In this document: piece after piece, positions 25,596 through 43,700 of the stretch | Position numbering within the stretch: the first letter of the stretch is position 1 | Layout of the letters: each line of letters opens with the position of its first letter | NCBI RefSeq assembly: GCF_036324505.1 | Contig: NC_086363.1 | Location: 11,043,153-11,107,152 of the forward strand | Length of the DNA: 64,000 nucleotides | Direction: 5' to 3' | Source of the DNA: Eleginops maclovinus | Lineage: Eukaryota; Chordata; Actinopteri; Perciformes; Eleginopidae | Notes under the pieces: generated by a model | Told to the model about the DNA's origin: nothing | Databases searched by the model: none | What the model saw: the letters and a program-made list of their open reading frames with translations, nothing else | Program-made: the position numbers and the translations under genes

Positions 25596-25602
<7 letters not shown>

Positions 25603-25673
<71 letters not shown>
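25603..25673. repeat. (TG)n microsatellite
   Basis: About 35 TG units, ending 143 bp before the first certain scml4 coding exon. Confidence 0.97.
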
Positions 25674-25675
<2 letters not shown>

Positions 25676-25820
25676 ATGTGCAGAGGGGGTAGTCTCACAG
25701 GTACCTCAAAGTTTCCGCTCCGGTATGGAGCTGAGGCAGTGGTGCGTGCAGTTAAAAGCTGCCACTTCCTGTTACCTTGACATTGCATTTAACAATCTCT
25801 CCGTCTGTCTCTCAGGTCTG

Positions 25821-30776
<4,956 letters not shown>

Positions 30777-32310
30777 TTATGCTGTCTTGGAGCCAAACCC
30801 CTGAACACATTTCACTTAAACTGTATCGCAGGAGATTCTCATAAACGTTCTCTACCTACAGCAATGCATCATGAACGCCTTTGGATCCTGGGTTTTGTTG
30901 AAACATTTCACATGTTAAGGACTATTTGCATCTGAAGAAACTATTTAATATCCACTATTGTTGATCAGGTTTCTGAACAGAATGTACATAGTTTAGCCCC
31001 ACAAAGATGGAAGCTACTCTTCCACAGCTGACCATCAACAGCATGAATCTGTGCAGATCTTAATAATGGACACAAACCCTCTGAAAACCTACTGAGACAG
31101 GCAGCTTTACACACTTGTATGGTGCTTTACCTCAATAACGTTTTGAACTTGAAGAAGTCTTTGGATCAAGGTACAATGCTGCTGTTTTTTTTTTAAATAA
31201 TTGTGTGAGTTTTGTTGTAAACTGATGTAAATATTGACGAAGGTATCATTCCTAAACACAAACTGTAATTTTCTCAAACTCTTACGCAAGTATTACAATC
31301 TTTTAAACTTTTTATAAGTACTAAGTGAAACAAATGGTTACATAGAAAAGTTTACGACAAAAACCACAGCATAACTGTGAAGCGACGTATCGCACCAAAG
31401 AGGGGCGTATAACAATGCAGCGTTCAGAGTGAGAGGAAGGAGAGCGGGCATTGGGGTTATTCATGTTGTTCTCATCAATTGTACGTCATGTCAGTGAGAC
31501 AAGCGTCTACTTGTAGTAAAACAAATCATACAGTGCAACTTGGTGCTCACCGAGATCTTTGCTGCCACTACAGTTACCTCATCAGTTAACAATTAAATCA
31601 CTCTAATATAATATTGATAATGGTCGGTTGCAAGTTCTTAAGCACAACCTCAGTTATTTTAAAGTAAATACCTGAATCATGTTCTGCTCTTTCAAATAAT
31701 AATGGACAAAAAAATGTCAAACTGTTAAGTTAAATATCTTGAGCATTAATATTTACATTGTTGAAACCCCCATACAGCTTTGTGGTAATACATTTTAGAG
31801 ACAGCAACCTGTATACACACATGCAGTATATGACACACTTGTACAACTCTTGATATTTAAACACAATGTTTTTTTTTCTAACTGTACAGTACTTGTTAAT
31901 ATTTGTAATCTATGGTGTTTTATGTGTATTCCTTGAACAACTTAACAAACAAATTACAACCTGTGTCACATGTATGTAACTACATCATGTATGTCTATGT
32001 ATACATTATGTATTGTAATGACTGAGGAAGCTAGGTGATGCATTTAACTTTCACATTACATTTTTCAATTGGAAAACTTGATTTAATTGGATCCAAAGAA
32101 ATAGGCAGATTTTGTTGTCTCAGGGTTATTTACCCATGTAATCCATTTCAAATATACAACAAATATTTATTACACCCCAGCCTTGACCCATATCAATGAC
32201 ATGTTGACTCCACAATGACCGTCCTTTTCTTTTTAATGTTTTTTTATTGAATACTTTTTCCAAAGAAAATAAAACTTCTTGTTCAATAAAGTCTGACTGT
32301 GTTGTTGGAC
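30777..32310 (+). other. scml4: scml4 3' UTR
   Basis: About 1.5 kb of noncoding sequence follows the stop at 30774-30776 and ends near an AATAAA at 32285-32290 followed by TGTGTTGTTGG, a GT-rich downstream element. It contains no splice-bounded ORF. The end point is inferred. Confidence 0.6.
32285..32290 (+). terminator. scml4: Candidate polyadenylation signal of scml4
   Basis: AATAAA within TTCAATAAAGTCTGACTGTGT, with GT-rich sequence about 10-20 bp downstream. Confidence 0.6.
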
Positions 32311-32559
32311 TTCCAGTTATATTGTTATCAACAGTAGTCGAAAATGTATTGATTCAAACCAAATATTGATCATATTAGCAACAGTCAAAACATTATAGAA
32401 GCTCTTAAATAAAAAATGAATTACAAAAAACTAATTGTGTATTTAAAAAATATTTATCTGAAACATCAAACTGTTTTTTGATTTTATGTAGGTTTTTTTG
32501 TATGATTAATTGATATGTCTATCTTTTATGTCGAATGTTTTGTATGGAAAATATATGAT

Positions 32560-32725
32560 ATATGTTCCTGAACTCGAGAGGATTTCCGGACTTTTATTTT
32601 GAAAAGTGCGAGATTACCGTCGCTGTACTATCGCGTGAGTGGAAGCGATTCACTTCCTGTACCAGTGTGCCGCTGATTTTCATGCGGCTTACACAAATGT
32701 GTGCAGCTGTCAGGCAGAGGTGAAC
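32560..32725 (+). promoter_or_regulatory. mtln: mtln promoter and 5' UTR region
   Basis: A short CpG-containing island (GCGAGATTACCGTCGCTGTACTATCGCG) begins about 250 bp after the scml4 polyadenylation signal. It contains ETS-like TTTCCGGAC (32583-32591) and CACTTCCTG (32651-32659). No TATA box is obvious. Confidence 0.45.
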
Positions 32726-32896
32726 ATGGCTGAGGTCTCGGAGAGGACTCTTCAGGTCGCCGTCGTGGTCTCCTTCGCTGCCGGCTTCGTGGCGGGGTGG
32801 CAGGCCAACAGGATGAGGAGGAAGTTCCTGGACTGGAGGAAGAAGAGGCTGCAAGACAAACTGTCAGAAACTCAGAAGAAGCTTGACTTGGCTTGA
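32726..32896 (+). CDS. mtln: Mitoregulin (MTLN/LEMP/MOXI), 56 aa mitochondrial microprotein
   Basis: Mitoregulin is a single-pass inner mitochondrial membrane microprotein linked to fatty-acid oxidation, respiratory supercomplexes and cardiolipin. The ORF starts MAEVSERTLQ, has a hydrophobic segment at about residues 10-25 (VAVVVSFAAGFVAG), then WQANRMRRKFLDWRKKRLQDKL and ends TQKKLDLA. Length (56) and layout match the human protein, with the WQAN-R-RR--LDWRK-RLQDKL block nearly identical. ATG at 32726 has AAC in front and G at +4, a good context. The frame is open upstream to 32639 but without an ATG, so the conserved 56 aa product is preferred. The whole ORF lies in exon 1, three bases before a donor (AATG|GTAAAT after 32899), as in the human two-exon gene. 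Confidence 0.95.
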   Translation: MAEVSERTLQVAVVVSFAAGFVAGWQANRMRRKFLDWRKKRLQDKLSETQKKLDLA

Positions 32897-33339
32897 ATGG
32901 TAAATATGTCATGCTACATTGGGTACAAATTATGGAGTCAAACTGAGGCCTTTGCCTAGCAGCTTGATAAGTCTTCCATATAATTGACAGGCAAACACAT
33001 ATTGTTCATATACGTCCCCCGCACACGAAAGCAAATCAAAGTAATGTATTTAATAACAATTTTAAGGGTACTTGAATCTTGCCCGAGTTTTTTTTATGTT
33101 ATACTCCTTTATACTTCTTCTACACTTAAGTTACTATCTAGCTTTCTTTACATATCGAGATTATAAGATAATAACAATATAAATCAACTGATAAACATAT
33201 TGAAATATAATGATAGGTTAAGATTTCAATCAACAGTATAGAAAGTCATTCAAATGAGCTTCACCTTTACCAGAGCTGTGTTGCACATAAATGCATCAAT
33301 ATTAACAATTAAGAAATACTGTATATATTGAGTATATTT

Positions 33340-33435
33340 TGATACTTGCAGGACTTTTACTTGTGACAGTGTAACTTTAAAATGTAGTATTGCTACTGTT
33401 ACTTAAGTGGAATAGTACTCCTTCCCCACTGCTAA
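33340..33435. repeat. Dispersed fish repeat (ACTTTTACTTGTGACAGTGTAA type)
   Basis: TACTTGCAGGACTTTTACTTG...GTAGTATTGCTACTGTTACTTAAGTGGAATAGTACTCC is the reverse-sense relative of the AGTAAAAGTA repeat at 2755-3235; it lies in the mtln intron. Confidence 0.5.
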
Positions 33436-33504
33436 TATGTCAAATAATGTCATTATTTCCATTGTTAGCAAAGTTTTATCATTTTAATCTTCTATATTTT
33501 CCAG

Positions 33505-33830
33505 GTGTGGGCTGTCCTTCATGATCACTGGTCTTCTCTTTGTAAAGCTGTGGATCCTGGATGTGCTAGATGTCTGTCACTGTGGAAAACCTCAAGATGA
33601 CTTACCTGCGTTCTGCACCACCCATATTTTCCTGCCACACCTGTTAATCAAGACAGGACTTGATGTTTACAGTCTATGGCAATACAATCATTACCTACAA
33701 ACAGCAGTTTATATTCTGCCCTCAGACACTAACATGAAAGCAGTATGGCTTCAGGCTTTGGTGGTTTTCTCTTCCAGCATGTCTCTGTTTCATATCTGGC
33801 CAAATAAATTATTGTGTTTTTCATGTTTCT
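33505..33830 (+). other. mtln: Probable noncoding exon 2 / 3' UTR of mtln
   Basis: An acceptor (CTATATTTTCCAG|GTGTGG) fits the donor at 32900, and AATAAA occurs at 33803-33808 (another at 33974). The 113-codon ORF that covers this exon (33521-33862) shows no recognisable domain and runs past the polyadenylation signal, so I read the exon as 3' UTR. Confidence 0.55.
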
Positions 33831-34947
33831 CTATCTTTGCTGTTTCTGTTCATTATGTTTAGTTGACATCACAGGAGCATAATAATTGTTAAATACATTT
33901 TTGCAAGAAGACACACTGATGAGGTATTAAGTGTGAAAAGAATGTTTTCTTTTAGTTGTGATTTAATGCCTCCCAATAAAACACTATGTGTTGCATTTTC
34001 AATTCCAGCGCTAAACATATTCTTTTCTCTTTTAACAGAACAGACCGATTATGCAAATGTGTTATGCAGTCCAAGAGTTACCCAATTTTGAGCCGGACTC
34101 TACTGGTATTTGTGTCTGGTAACAATTTAATTAAGCAGAGAAGAAGCATGACCATGCATTTGAAAATAAACCTCAAGCTGGATTAGCTTTTAAAGGAGAA
34201 CACAATGTCAGGTTATAACCATATCAGTTGGAAAGTCACTATACACTTAGCTTCCAGGGTTATCGTTTCTTATTTGTTAGCTGTTGCATTCACACACGTT
34301 TAGTGACAATCAAAGTGACATGCTTTAAAACTCGTAATGTATGAAGTAATACAATAACCATAATGAGGGCTGGTTGTTAAATTGCAAAATATGTCACAAA
34401 AATACCTTTAAATGGTCAAAGTATTGAGTGTATTGTGTAAAGATGAGGCACACCCAATATGTGCCATGCAATTTAATTTTAGTATTAATATTAAAAGCGC
34501 AATGTCTATAATGCCAGGCTTAAGTTTTCTCTGAGTTGTGGCGCCATCTTCTGGAATAAAAGGAGAAACACAATTTACTCATGAGCTGTTTATACTATAC
34601 TGAAGATTACAGACAGGGATTTGCATTTTTTATGTAATGAAATAATCTTAAATCACACTTTTATATCATACCTTTAAAGTGCAGATGTTGGAAGGAGACA
34701 GCCTACAGTTTATTTTTAAAATGAGACATTCCTATACCGTAATGCACCATCATCATAAAAAACAATCAGGACACAAGGTCTATTTTTTTTGCCTATTTGC
34801 TATATTTCGTCCTTATCCAACTTCTTCGTCTGCGTATGTTGCTTAATTATTTTCATGTTCCTGTTATTTTCAATTATATTCATGCTCAATAATAGATGTG
34901 TTATTTAAACCCAATATACGGTTTAGTTGTATAAAGTTGTGCATGCA
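33831..34947. other. Noncoding DNA after mtln
   Basis: AT-rich; no gene or RNA recognised. Contains the CTCF-like motif at 34540-34554. Confidence 0.55.
34540..34554 (-). promoter_or_regulatory. CTCF-like motif, reverse orientation, downstream of mtln
   Basis: On the - strand the sequence reads CCAGAAGATGGCGCC, which fits every fixed position of NCA-NNA-GRN-GGC-RSY. Its orientation is convergent with the motif at 9998-10012. Confidence 0.35.
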
Positions 34948-35142
34948 TACAGCTCTGGACAATAATTAAGAGATCACATTTGTTTTGAATTTCAATCTCT
35001 ACATGTATGGCAGCCAGTGTCTGTTGAATTCCAACACAGATAAATGTTGTTGTTAAATTTAACTCAAACACATCCCAATTAAAAGTAAAACCAGAGAAAC
35101 TGATAACACTGCACTGGTCTTGTCATTTTTTTCAGAGCTGTA
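34948..35142. mobile_element. Tc1/mariner-type MITE with TACAGCTCTG termini
   Basis: A 195-bp element begins TACAGCTCTGGACAATAATTAAGAG and ends TTTTTTCAGAGCTGTA. The termini are inverted (TACAGCTCTG versus CAGAGCTGTA) and bounded by TA, the target duplication of Tc1/mariner elements. The interior has no coding capacity. The left-end wording is common in fish genomes. Confidence 0.75.
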
Positions 35143-36690
35143 TTGATACTCTAGATGTTTATTTACTTTATTAAATGGCTACAGCTCTACATATACACAG
35201 CTTGTCTTTGGGTGGTGCTAGAGCACTGTCATACTTTATGCACATAAACAAGTGTTTGCCTACAGCACTCCGGTCACTGGCTGTGAAATTATATATTGTG
35301 AGCAGATCTCTCTTTTTCATCATCACCACTCCAGCAGGCCTACTACCACCTCTCAACAAGCTTTTGACTAGACCTTAAGAAGTCCCTTTTCATGTAGCAC
35401 TCCATCAGTGGCTTGATGAGAAGGAAGTTGGAGAGGGGGCTGGAGAGAGGGAATTGAAATCGACAGAGAAATAGAAATCATCTCACCCAGGAATATAGAA
35501 TTTGAACAGTGAGAATTACATATGCTGGTGGAGCTGTCTGTGCTCAAAACTACGAAAACCCTAAATCTTGAAGAGTTGACTTTAAATGATGGAGTGGTAA
35601 CATTAACAGGGAAAAAAAACATCATGGTAACTTTTAATGGTGGCCTGTAATTGCTTGTGCATTGAACTGAAATCTAATTTCAAGTCACTTTAATCAGATT
35701 GGGTCATATTTTATTAATTTAATGGGAATATATTAACAACATCTCTCATTAGCAGATTAGTTTATGAATTGCACACAAACATTTGCATATCTTATGAAAA
35801 AAACGGCATCCCCTGCATATAGAAAAACTTATCCTCACATATACAAGGCTCTGACATCCAACACAAATTGCGGTCACAGGCTCTGTCATCAAATGAAATA
35901 TAAAAAGAGCTTTTCAGAAATGTGTAATTCTAGAATAAATAATACAAAAGCAATGCATGTATATAAATAGTTCAAATACTGAAGTTATTATAGCTACATT
36001 TTGTGATTTAGTCATTTTATACAGGGATTAAAAAACATTCTCAGGCATTTTTCAGTTTCATTGATTTTCGCTTTACTTGCAACTGAATGGAAAAGCCTAG
36101 TTTGTAAGGAGACAAAAAAAGCGATGACTTAGCAGGAATTAAAAGAGCAGGAAACCGTGTTGACAAATGGAGGAAGAAATGAGTGTCGTAGGAGAAGTGT
36201 GTAGCTGTTTGTGTTTGGGATTGTATTCTAGAGGGGGCGTTATTGTCCCTCAATGTCTGATGCTGTTGCTAAATTGTGATGAATAGCTTTCTGGTGTGTG
36301 TTGTGTGTGTGTTTGATGTCTATTCCCATTGTGTTTCGTAGTAGAGCATTGCAAGAACTGGTGCGTAAAGTGTTTTCAAAGAGACGAGAGCGGTGGTGAC
36401 TAGGAGATAATGTGCAATAGATGCAAAAGAAGGAATACAGAGGATTGAAAAAGAGTTCAAATTGACTGCAATGATTGATCTAATTTTCCTAATTGGCACG
36501 TATACCTGTCCTTCGCCCATATTGAGTGTGTTCACTGAGTGTCATGTTTAATAAGCATCCTGATTGACTTACTCGTTGTGTGATTGTGCCCTCTGGCTAT
36601 AGGATGTCTGCAAAACAGGGAAAAGGAGATGAAGCAAGAGAAGAAAAGACAACATACTAGATTTACACTGTGTAGAAGATAGAAGACAAC
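35143..36690. other. Noncoding AT-rich DNA
   Basis: No gene recognised. Several short ORFs occur on both strands but none has splice signals or conserved-looking motifs. Confidence 0.5.
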
Positions 36691-36699
36691 GAGTTTGCG

Positions 36700-37175
36700 G
36701 CCAAGCTAGGAGTGCTCTAAGCTAATTGAGTGCACAATGCACAATGACAATGCTAACAGGCTAATATTAAGCAGTTGTTTACCATGTTAATCTTGTTTTA
36801 AAGTGTTGGTATGCTAACATCGGCTAATTGACATGGGAATTTGAATTTCCATTAATCGTTTATAGACACATGTTACAGGAAAATGAATTAAAAAAAACCC
36901 AAAACAAATTAAGTTGAGAGTTAATAGTCCAATTATTTTAAATCATTCTCAGGTGAACATGAATATCTGTACTAAATGTCATAGTAATATATAAAAAAAT
37001 GCAATGTAAGGGGATGGTGGTAGAGACCAAATACATTAGGATACATCCTCTTGGGAACATGAAAGTCTGTACCTACCTTTACTGCAATCCATCCCATAGT
37101 TCTTGAGATATTTCAGTCTGGAACAAAGTCACCAAGACCGACAGTGCTATATGTAAAGCCATACCACTAGTATAG
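36700..37175. repeat. Old dispersed fish repeat (TTGAGATATTTCAGTCTGGAAC type)
   Basis: Left part contains CAATGCTAACAGGCTAA and GCTAACATCGGCTAATTGACATGGG. Right part reads GGGAACATGAAAGTCTGTACC...GCAATCCATCCCATAGTTCTTGAGATATTTCAGTCTGGAACAAAGT...GACCGACAGTGC. This order of phrases is that of a well-known interspersed teleost repeat, here strongly diverged. Confidence 0.6.
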
Positions 37176-40100
37176 CTACATGTGAAAAGGCATAGGATTT
37201 TTTCATGTAAAACAGCATAAAAAATAACCATGAATACAACGTCATGTTTACAGCATGAAGAAAAAGCGGAAAATAGGTATTTTTCACAGCAGGATGTGGC
37301 CTTTGTCATTGTAGTATAAAATAGCTTCTAAAGATGGGCGATTACATGAAAGTAGCCAAATGGATTCACCTATATTTCATCATTTACACCTATGCTTCTT
37401 CCTACTGTGACATTTCAAAATGTCCTCTGTTAAATAACCTTTAATGAATACACAATACATCAAACATTCATCTAAAGACAGGCTCTCAGCCCCGGCTCAA
37501 TATATGTTCTGTATGAAAGATTCCTCTCCATCAGTCGATACAGACCTACACAGGAAATGATTGAGTGTGCATCTATGTGTAATGGGGCAGAAAAACATAC
37601 CCCTTTCTAATGCTTTTCATACTCATACAAATATGAATATTGTATGAGTACACACATATGTAGACGCACACAAACACGCACACCTGAGCTTCCAGGCTTT
37701 ACCTAGGTTCAATCCAATACACACTCACACGCCAGCAAGTGTTTACATGTTTATGGAGGACTTGGACTGTGTTCCAGATAAGTACTGAGACTGTGGGTTT
37801 GGGTAATATTCTGCAAAGAGTTATTATGACTCCCTCTACTTGATCGGAGATTATTTTGTTACATCTTTTCCAAAAAGCTTTTTATGTAAGAGCAGCAACA
37901 CCTCTGTTTTAATGAAAATACCAGTCCAACAGTCCCTGCGAGAAGAGATCTAGACATAGTAGCATATTCATCTCTAATATAATTATTCAAAGTTTAGCAG
38001 CAGTTCACTTTTTAACAAGACATTTTTCAACAGTGGCATTATAAGAGGTTACTATTATTATATTTGAATGGGTGCTAAATCATTAACAATGGTTGATATT
38101 TGATTCATTTGGTCGTAATTTTGTCAAAAATAACTACATCAGTAATGCTTACAAGTCCAACCTACATTATGCATATCATCCTCTAGAATAGTCCTTGTTT
38201 GATATTACAACCAGACAGTTGGAGTTTATTCATAAAACATCTATACAGGTCTAAGTAACTTTAAATAAGGGCATTAGGTACAACTTAAGTCATCCATATT
38301 TGATATTGGTGTTTAAATGTGTGTTCAGAGAGATATTAAGTTCATTTCTGCCCTGTTTTTGTTCCCAAAACTGATACCGTTTGTTTTATTCACCCCAAAC
38401 CTACTGTACAGTGTTAATACATCAGATTCATGAATGATGGATGTCCACAGTCCAATGTTCACTCTTGTTTTAGCTCTGTTTTGGTCCCTACACTCCATAG
38501 GGAAATATCTGTCTGTTAGCTATAAACGCTCCACTATGTTATACAGCTACTTGCTAACTTTGTATCAGAAACAAAACTGAAGAGAGTGAAGCTAAAAGAT
38601 GCTCAGCAGAGATAAATGGTAGAGCAAAATTGACTTCTCACATTACACTTGTCCATTTGACACATTGTTTACCTAAAAGTATAGATTTCTGCAGCTATAT
38701 TAAAGGTGTTTATGCAGCACCTCAATTGCTCTGATCAATAAATAGTTTGGTTCAGCTGGTTTCCTGCCTCCAGGATGATTCACAACCAACTCACTTTGTT
38801 CAAATGAGCATGTTCTTTTGCTTTCCTGTCAACCTGCTGCTTTGAAATTGTGTTCAGTTGTGTAATGAGTAGAGTATGGCACTGGTAACACTGCAGGGTA
38901 AGAGCTTCATTTCCTACTAGGAACTAAATGGATGCACTCAAGATGCTGTGGATAAAAGCACCAAATGTTTGACAGATGTGGCATTAAGCTTTACACAGTA
39001 TTGGTACAGGCTGTCCACCCTATTCACGTGCTCTCAACTCTCTGTTTTTACACTTGAACAATCTGGACAAACTCAAGGGAGTGTTTGTTGTTTACGCTCT
39101 TCAGTTATGGGGTAAAAACCCTTTCAGAGCCAGATGCTTTTACTGATATTTAAAGCTCAACCACCATCCTCACCCTTAAAAATTAGGCAGCAGCTATTTG
39201 AACGCATGTGACTATAGTGAACAATGCAATTTGTACCCAGGTTCAAATAGTGAACAACACTTCTTAACTTCTTCATTTCCAACTGATTTAAAGCCTTTCT
39301 GACTGTGCCAAAATTACCTGTCTATCCTGTTGAAACTCAAGCAACCAACAATGGATAAGACAGGTTGTGATCAACCAAAGACAAAGAGAGTGGGAATGAC
39401 CAACCAGAGACAAGGCGACAGGGGAGGAAACACAGGTGGGATGTCCGGAGGCGTTAACATTGGAACCTGTTGACCGGTTTGTTGACCGGAGAAATGATTT
39501 CCTCACAGAGAAAACAATATTAACATGCAGCTGTCACCCAAAGGCCAACCATTTCTTACAGAAGGACTTTCACTTTAATTGAGTGCAATTTCTGTAAAGT
39601 AAAAGTTAGAGTTCAATATTTTAGTTCTCTTTCCGTCCATCTCTGCCCAAGTGTTGGGGCATTTCTACCTACATCACTGCAGCGTAGCGTCACAAGTGGT
39701 CATACTCCTTGTTTGGCCAGAGTGTTGAACTTTTGCTAAATTTAAGTGAACTTAGTGGGCTCTAAATACATAATCGCTACAAATGAAAATCCATTATGTT
39801 TAGCATTAATTGGCATAACTACTGTAGGTATACGAACATTAACCTTGTGATAAAGTGCACATGTATGTACAAAAGCTGGTGTTTGTGTGTTTACCTTCAT
39901 TAACATGCCATACAGATACGGTTTCTACAAAGGCAATATGCACACACAAAGTCATCCCGCTGGTGGGAACTGCTTATTCCAGCTGATGGAGTGTATAATT
40001 CCAACATTGGAATAATAATGATGGCATTGTAATTCAGATGGATAGAGTAGAAATTAGATTCTGGGGCTTTTTGCATATTGTCATTATTGAGTTCTGCACC

Positions 40101-40655
40101 ATTCTCTCGGTGAAAGCGGGATGAATTGAGAGACGGGATGAGTTTACATGTCTGACTTACTGAGGCGACCCACAAGACTCACCTTGCAGCAATTTGTGAG
40201 TCTGAAGAGAATCTAAAGTGCATCTTAATTATGTTCCAAAATAAAACTGTAACACACACAAACACAGATTCAAACACACATGCAAATACACACACAGCCA
40301 CCCCATTAGTATACGAATAAATGGCTGCAATCACATTAAACATCCCGGCAAATACAGTGAGAACAAACAGCATTTCAATGCAGCATTTCTCATAATGCCA
40401 CTTTAGAGTGCCCTAATTGTGCTCCGTTTGCTGCAGAAAATAATCTATGTCACTCTCGCTTTGCTTCACACAGGCACCCAAACAGCTAATCAAAGAGCCA
40501 TATTTCCCCTTTTTCTGCACACAGAGCTGTCAAGTGTCTTTGAATGAATGCTGAGCATCATAGAGTCATCTGAGGCCTCAAAAGAGAGAAGAGGAAAATG
40601 TTCCTTCTTCTCTTATACTCTTCTTTCACTCGAGTCTGTGGGATGGCCTGCTGCG
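37176..40655. other. Noncoding AT-rich DNA
   Basis: About 3.5 kb without recognisable coding exons, RNA genes or clear repeats apart from short CA-rich words near 37650-37730 and 40250-40300. It could hold enhancers, but conservation cannot be judged from one sequence. Confidence 0.5.
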
Positions 40656-40659
40656 AGGA

Positions 40660-40725
40660 GGTTAGCTAAAAGGAGAATTTCCCACCGTGGATCAATAAAG
40701 TATTGTGTTATTATTATCATTACTT
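40660..40725 (+). repeat. LINE 3' tail fragment (GGAGAATTTCCCACCGTGGATCAATAAAGTATT)
   Basis: The phrase GAATTTCCC-CGTGGATCAATAAAGTATTG followed by TTATTATTATCATTA is the characteristic 3' end plus simple tail of fish non-LTR elements. Only the tail is recognisable. Confidence 0.6.
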
Positions 40726-43700
40726 AAGGGACCCTGCTGCTGTTTTTATTTTGTTTGTGAGAAAGGGAAAAGAAGAAGAAAATGTTCCTGTCAATACGTA
40801 ATCTCAGCCTTAGAGGGACAGAATGGCTTTTTGTGATCTCACTTATTAACCATGACACTATTCTCCAGCCACATATTTCAACGAAAAGCTCTGGGCTCCA
40901 CATCACTGCAGCCTCAACTTAACAACCTCGGACTTGTGCTTTTTTTAATAAATTAATCTGCAAAGTTCTGTAGGGATGTAAGAAAATCCATGCTTGAGAA
41001 ATAGCTCTCTCATGAACTCAAAAGATCAATATTCTTTGAGTCATCTGTGTATGTGACTAGGAACTATTCTTGACATTGTAAGAGTTTCTTTACACACGTT
41101 TAGACTTGTAGGTATTTCTGCAAAATATTAAACTTTAACAAAGTGTATTTGGTACTAACCCCACGTATTACGTTTTCCTATCCTTATCTTGTGCCTAAAA
41201 TTAAGCTTCCATTACCAAATAGTTTTTAAATCTTAGCTTTAGCGGTAGCTGCTAAGATATGGTAATTCAAACTGTTGTAAGGAGCAGAAATGCAATGAAG
41301 CCAGTCACAATTATGCCGACAGAGGCACATTTTATCGATCTCAAACGCAATCGTACAGTTGAGCTTGAAGGACGTTTGGCTACGGTCATGAATTGTTTAA
41401 AAAGTCCTGACTGGAGAAGTAAGTATTTCTCTACTTTTGGGAAAGAGTCACAATAAATATGCTGACAATTGCTTTGAAAAGATGTGTGGACATTGCAACC
41501 ATGGTAGTAAAAAGAAGTTGTTATTATTGGCTCATTTTATGTGATCAAGAGGATCGCAAGAATTGAAGGTGACTAGAAATGTCCCAATTCTATTAAATGC
41601 AAAAGTGCGTTTCACAATTGACAAATATGAATAAAACATGGATTTTTGAGTTTTATTGGATATAAAACCTGCAGAGCTCCAATGACAGAATTATAATCTA
41701 TTTCCAGGAACCTATTCCATTGATGATCTTTAAGTTGTGATTTTTAAATGTAGCACTAATTGTCAGAATTACTTTTCGGAGTTATTTACTATCATACATT
41801 TGCTGGATATCAATGCCAAGTGAGAGGGCCCCCTTACAATTGAATGTCCTTATCATCAATGTTTGGAGCACTGAAGTTCATTCTTACAGAAGATGTAATC
41901 CCACTTCCAACTGGACCAACACAATGGTGAACATTGGTGCGACACACTTTAAATCATTTACCATCATGACACATCCTATGAGACCTACTGCTGTTACTCC
42001 CTTTACAAGCCCGAGTGCAACACATTGGGTGAACCATCGCTTGTCATTGTACCCAATAATTGAATTGCAGTGTTAACTATTGTATCATGGACAGGCAATC
42101 ACCAGTTATAAACACGTCTCCCATGTTCATCCACTCTGGTTCGCCTCCCGTATAGAAAATGTTATGAGATGTTTTGTGGTCTGGTCTTTTCATTTGACAC
42201 CTTTGGGATTGCCGTTTTTGAAAAGCCCAGCAAATCTCGAGTGTTGGCAATGCTTACGGCACCTCCATCCTGCCTTTTATAAGGTCTGTTAGAAAACACT
42301 GCCATTTTTTATAATCCTTTTCATTCTGTAAGTCACCATACTTAAGAAAATGCACAAAATAAAAGTCTGTATACATAAAAACATAGCTATCTGCAATACT
42401 GTAAACAGAAAAGGTTGATCTTAGGAAATTACCACCGCTGTATTTCTTTAATTCAGTGTATTTACCCTCTATATCCCCTTGTATTTTTGTCTTGCCACTT
42501 TGTTTTTGCCTCTGTTTATTTGGGGTAGTGGTGCATATAGAAAAGGGAAAATAGAATTAGCCTGAGGGAAAATAAATAGGTGTTGGCATTCAGCTCCTTC
42601 TCTTTCTTGCTCGTTGTTCACAACAAGACTGACAGTTTAATCATTTCTTCATTTAATGATTTAATCAACCTTTAAAAACTGTGTTTTTTCTACTCAAACT
42701 GCATTTCTGGCCAGCCTTCTGGTAGTCCTGGACCTAATAAAAGATAAAGAGCCCCTCAGCCTTGCTTAACATGGATTACAGCACAGATGACTTTGAGCAA
42801 GGGTACATCTGAGTGAAAGATGAATAATGCCACGCTAATGAAAAGCAAACAAAACTATTTTGTATCCCTCATGTGTTTAACTGGCTCTGCGTACAGGCAT
42901 GATAGAGTTTCCTTAATTCAGGCAATTGGTGAAGCTAAAACAATCTGAACTTGAACCTTAAGGGGACGGGCCATTTTCCAGAGATAAAAGGTTGATTATA
43001 ATTATCACCTGCACATTCATCCTCAAATTTGACAGAGTTGCAATTTAATCAAATGTGTAATCACACTCAGACATTATGGTGCTTGCCAGGGGGATTGGGG
43101 GGGACACTTTTGTCCCACATTGGCCTTTGTGAGAGTCACACAAAGCAGAACTCTTAATGATGTTTTGGAAAAAAGTTTGATAGAGGCCATAACAGCTCTG
43201 CTGCTGCATGAGGGACACTGGAGTCAAAAGTTGACAATACTTTCCTGGCAAAAAAAAAAAGGCAATGCTGAAACCCACTCATTTCAACTGTGGCCGGCCT
43301 TAATACCTCTTTCATCTTCTGTCCCTTTACTTTACCTTTGATCTTACATTTCTGACTTCCTGATCCGGCTCTGCTGCAGAACATACACCTGTAGACAAAG
43401 AAGGATTTGGCTTTTAGTAAAAAAAATGTGCACACCGATGCGCATACATGAGCACTGTACACACGCAGCGTCTATCATCTGCGGAACATCTGCTTGCCAT
43501 CAAACATGGCATCAAAGGGCGCTTGTTATTTGGATTGCATTAGCTTCCTGATGTTACTGCTTTGATATGGCACAGCATTACTTCAGTGAATGGCACGTTC
43601 TCCTGTTACACCGCGTGAAAAGTCTGCACGCCTCAGCCCTTCATGTCCCAACAACACAAGCGTCTCTCTGGCTGCCTGGATAATCAAATGAAGACGGATG

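Noticed and set aside
32639..32725. N-terminal extension of the mtln frame upstream of its ATG.
   Set aside because: There is no ATG in the extension, and the family starts at the conserved MA-VSERTLQ.
33521..33862. 113-codon ORF after mtln.
   Set aside because: It overlaps the probable mtln 3' exon and polyadenylation signal and shows no recognisable motif.
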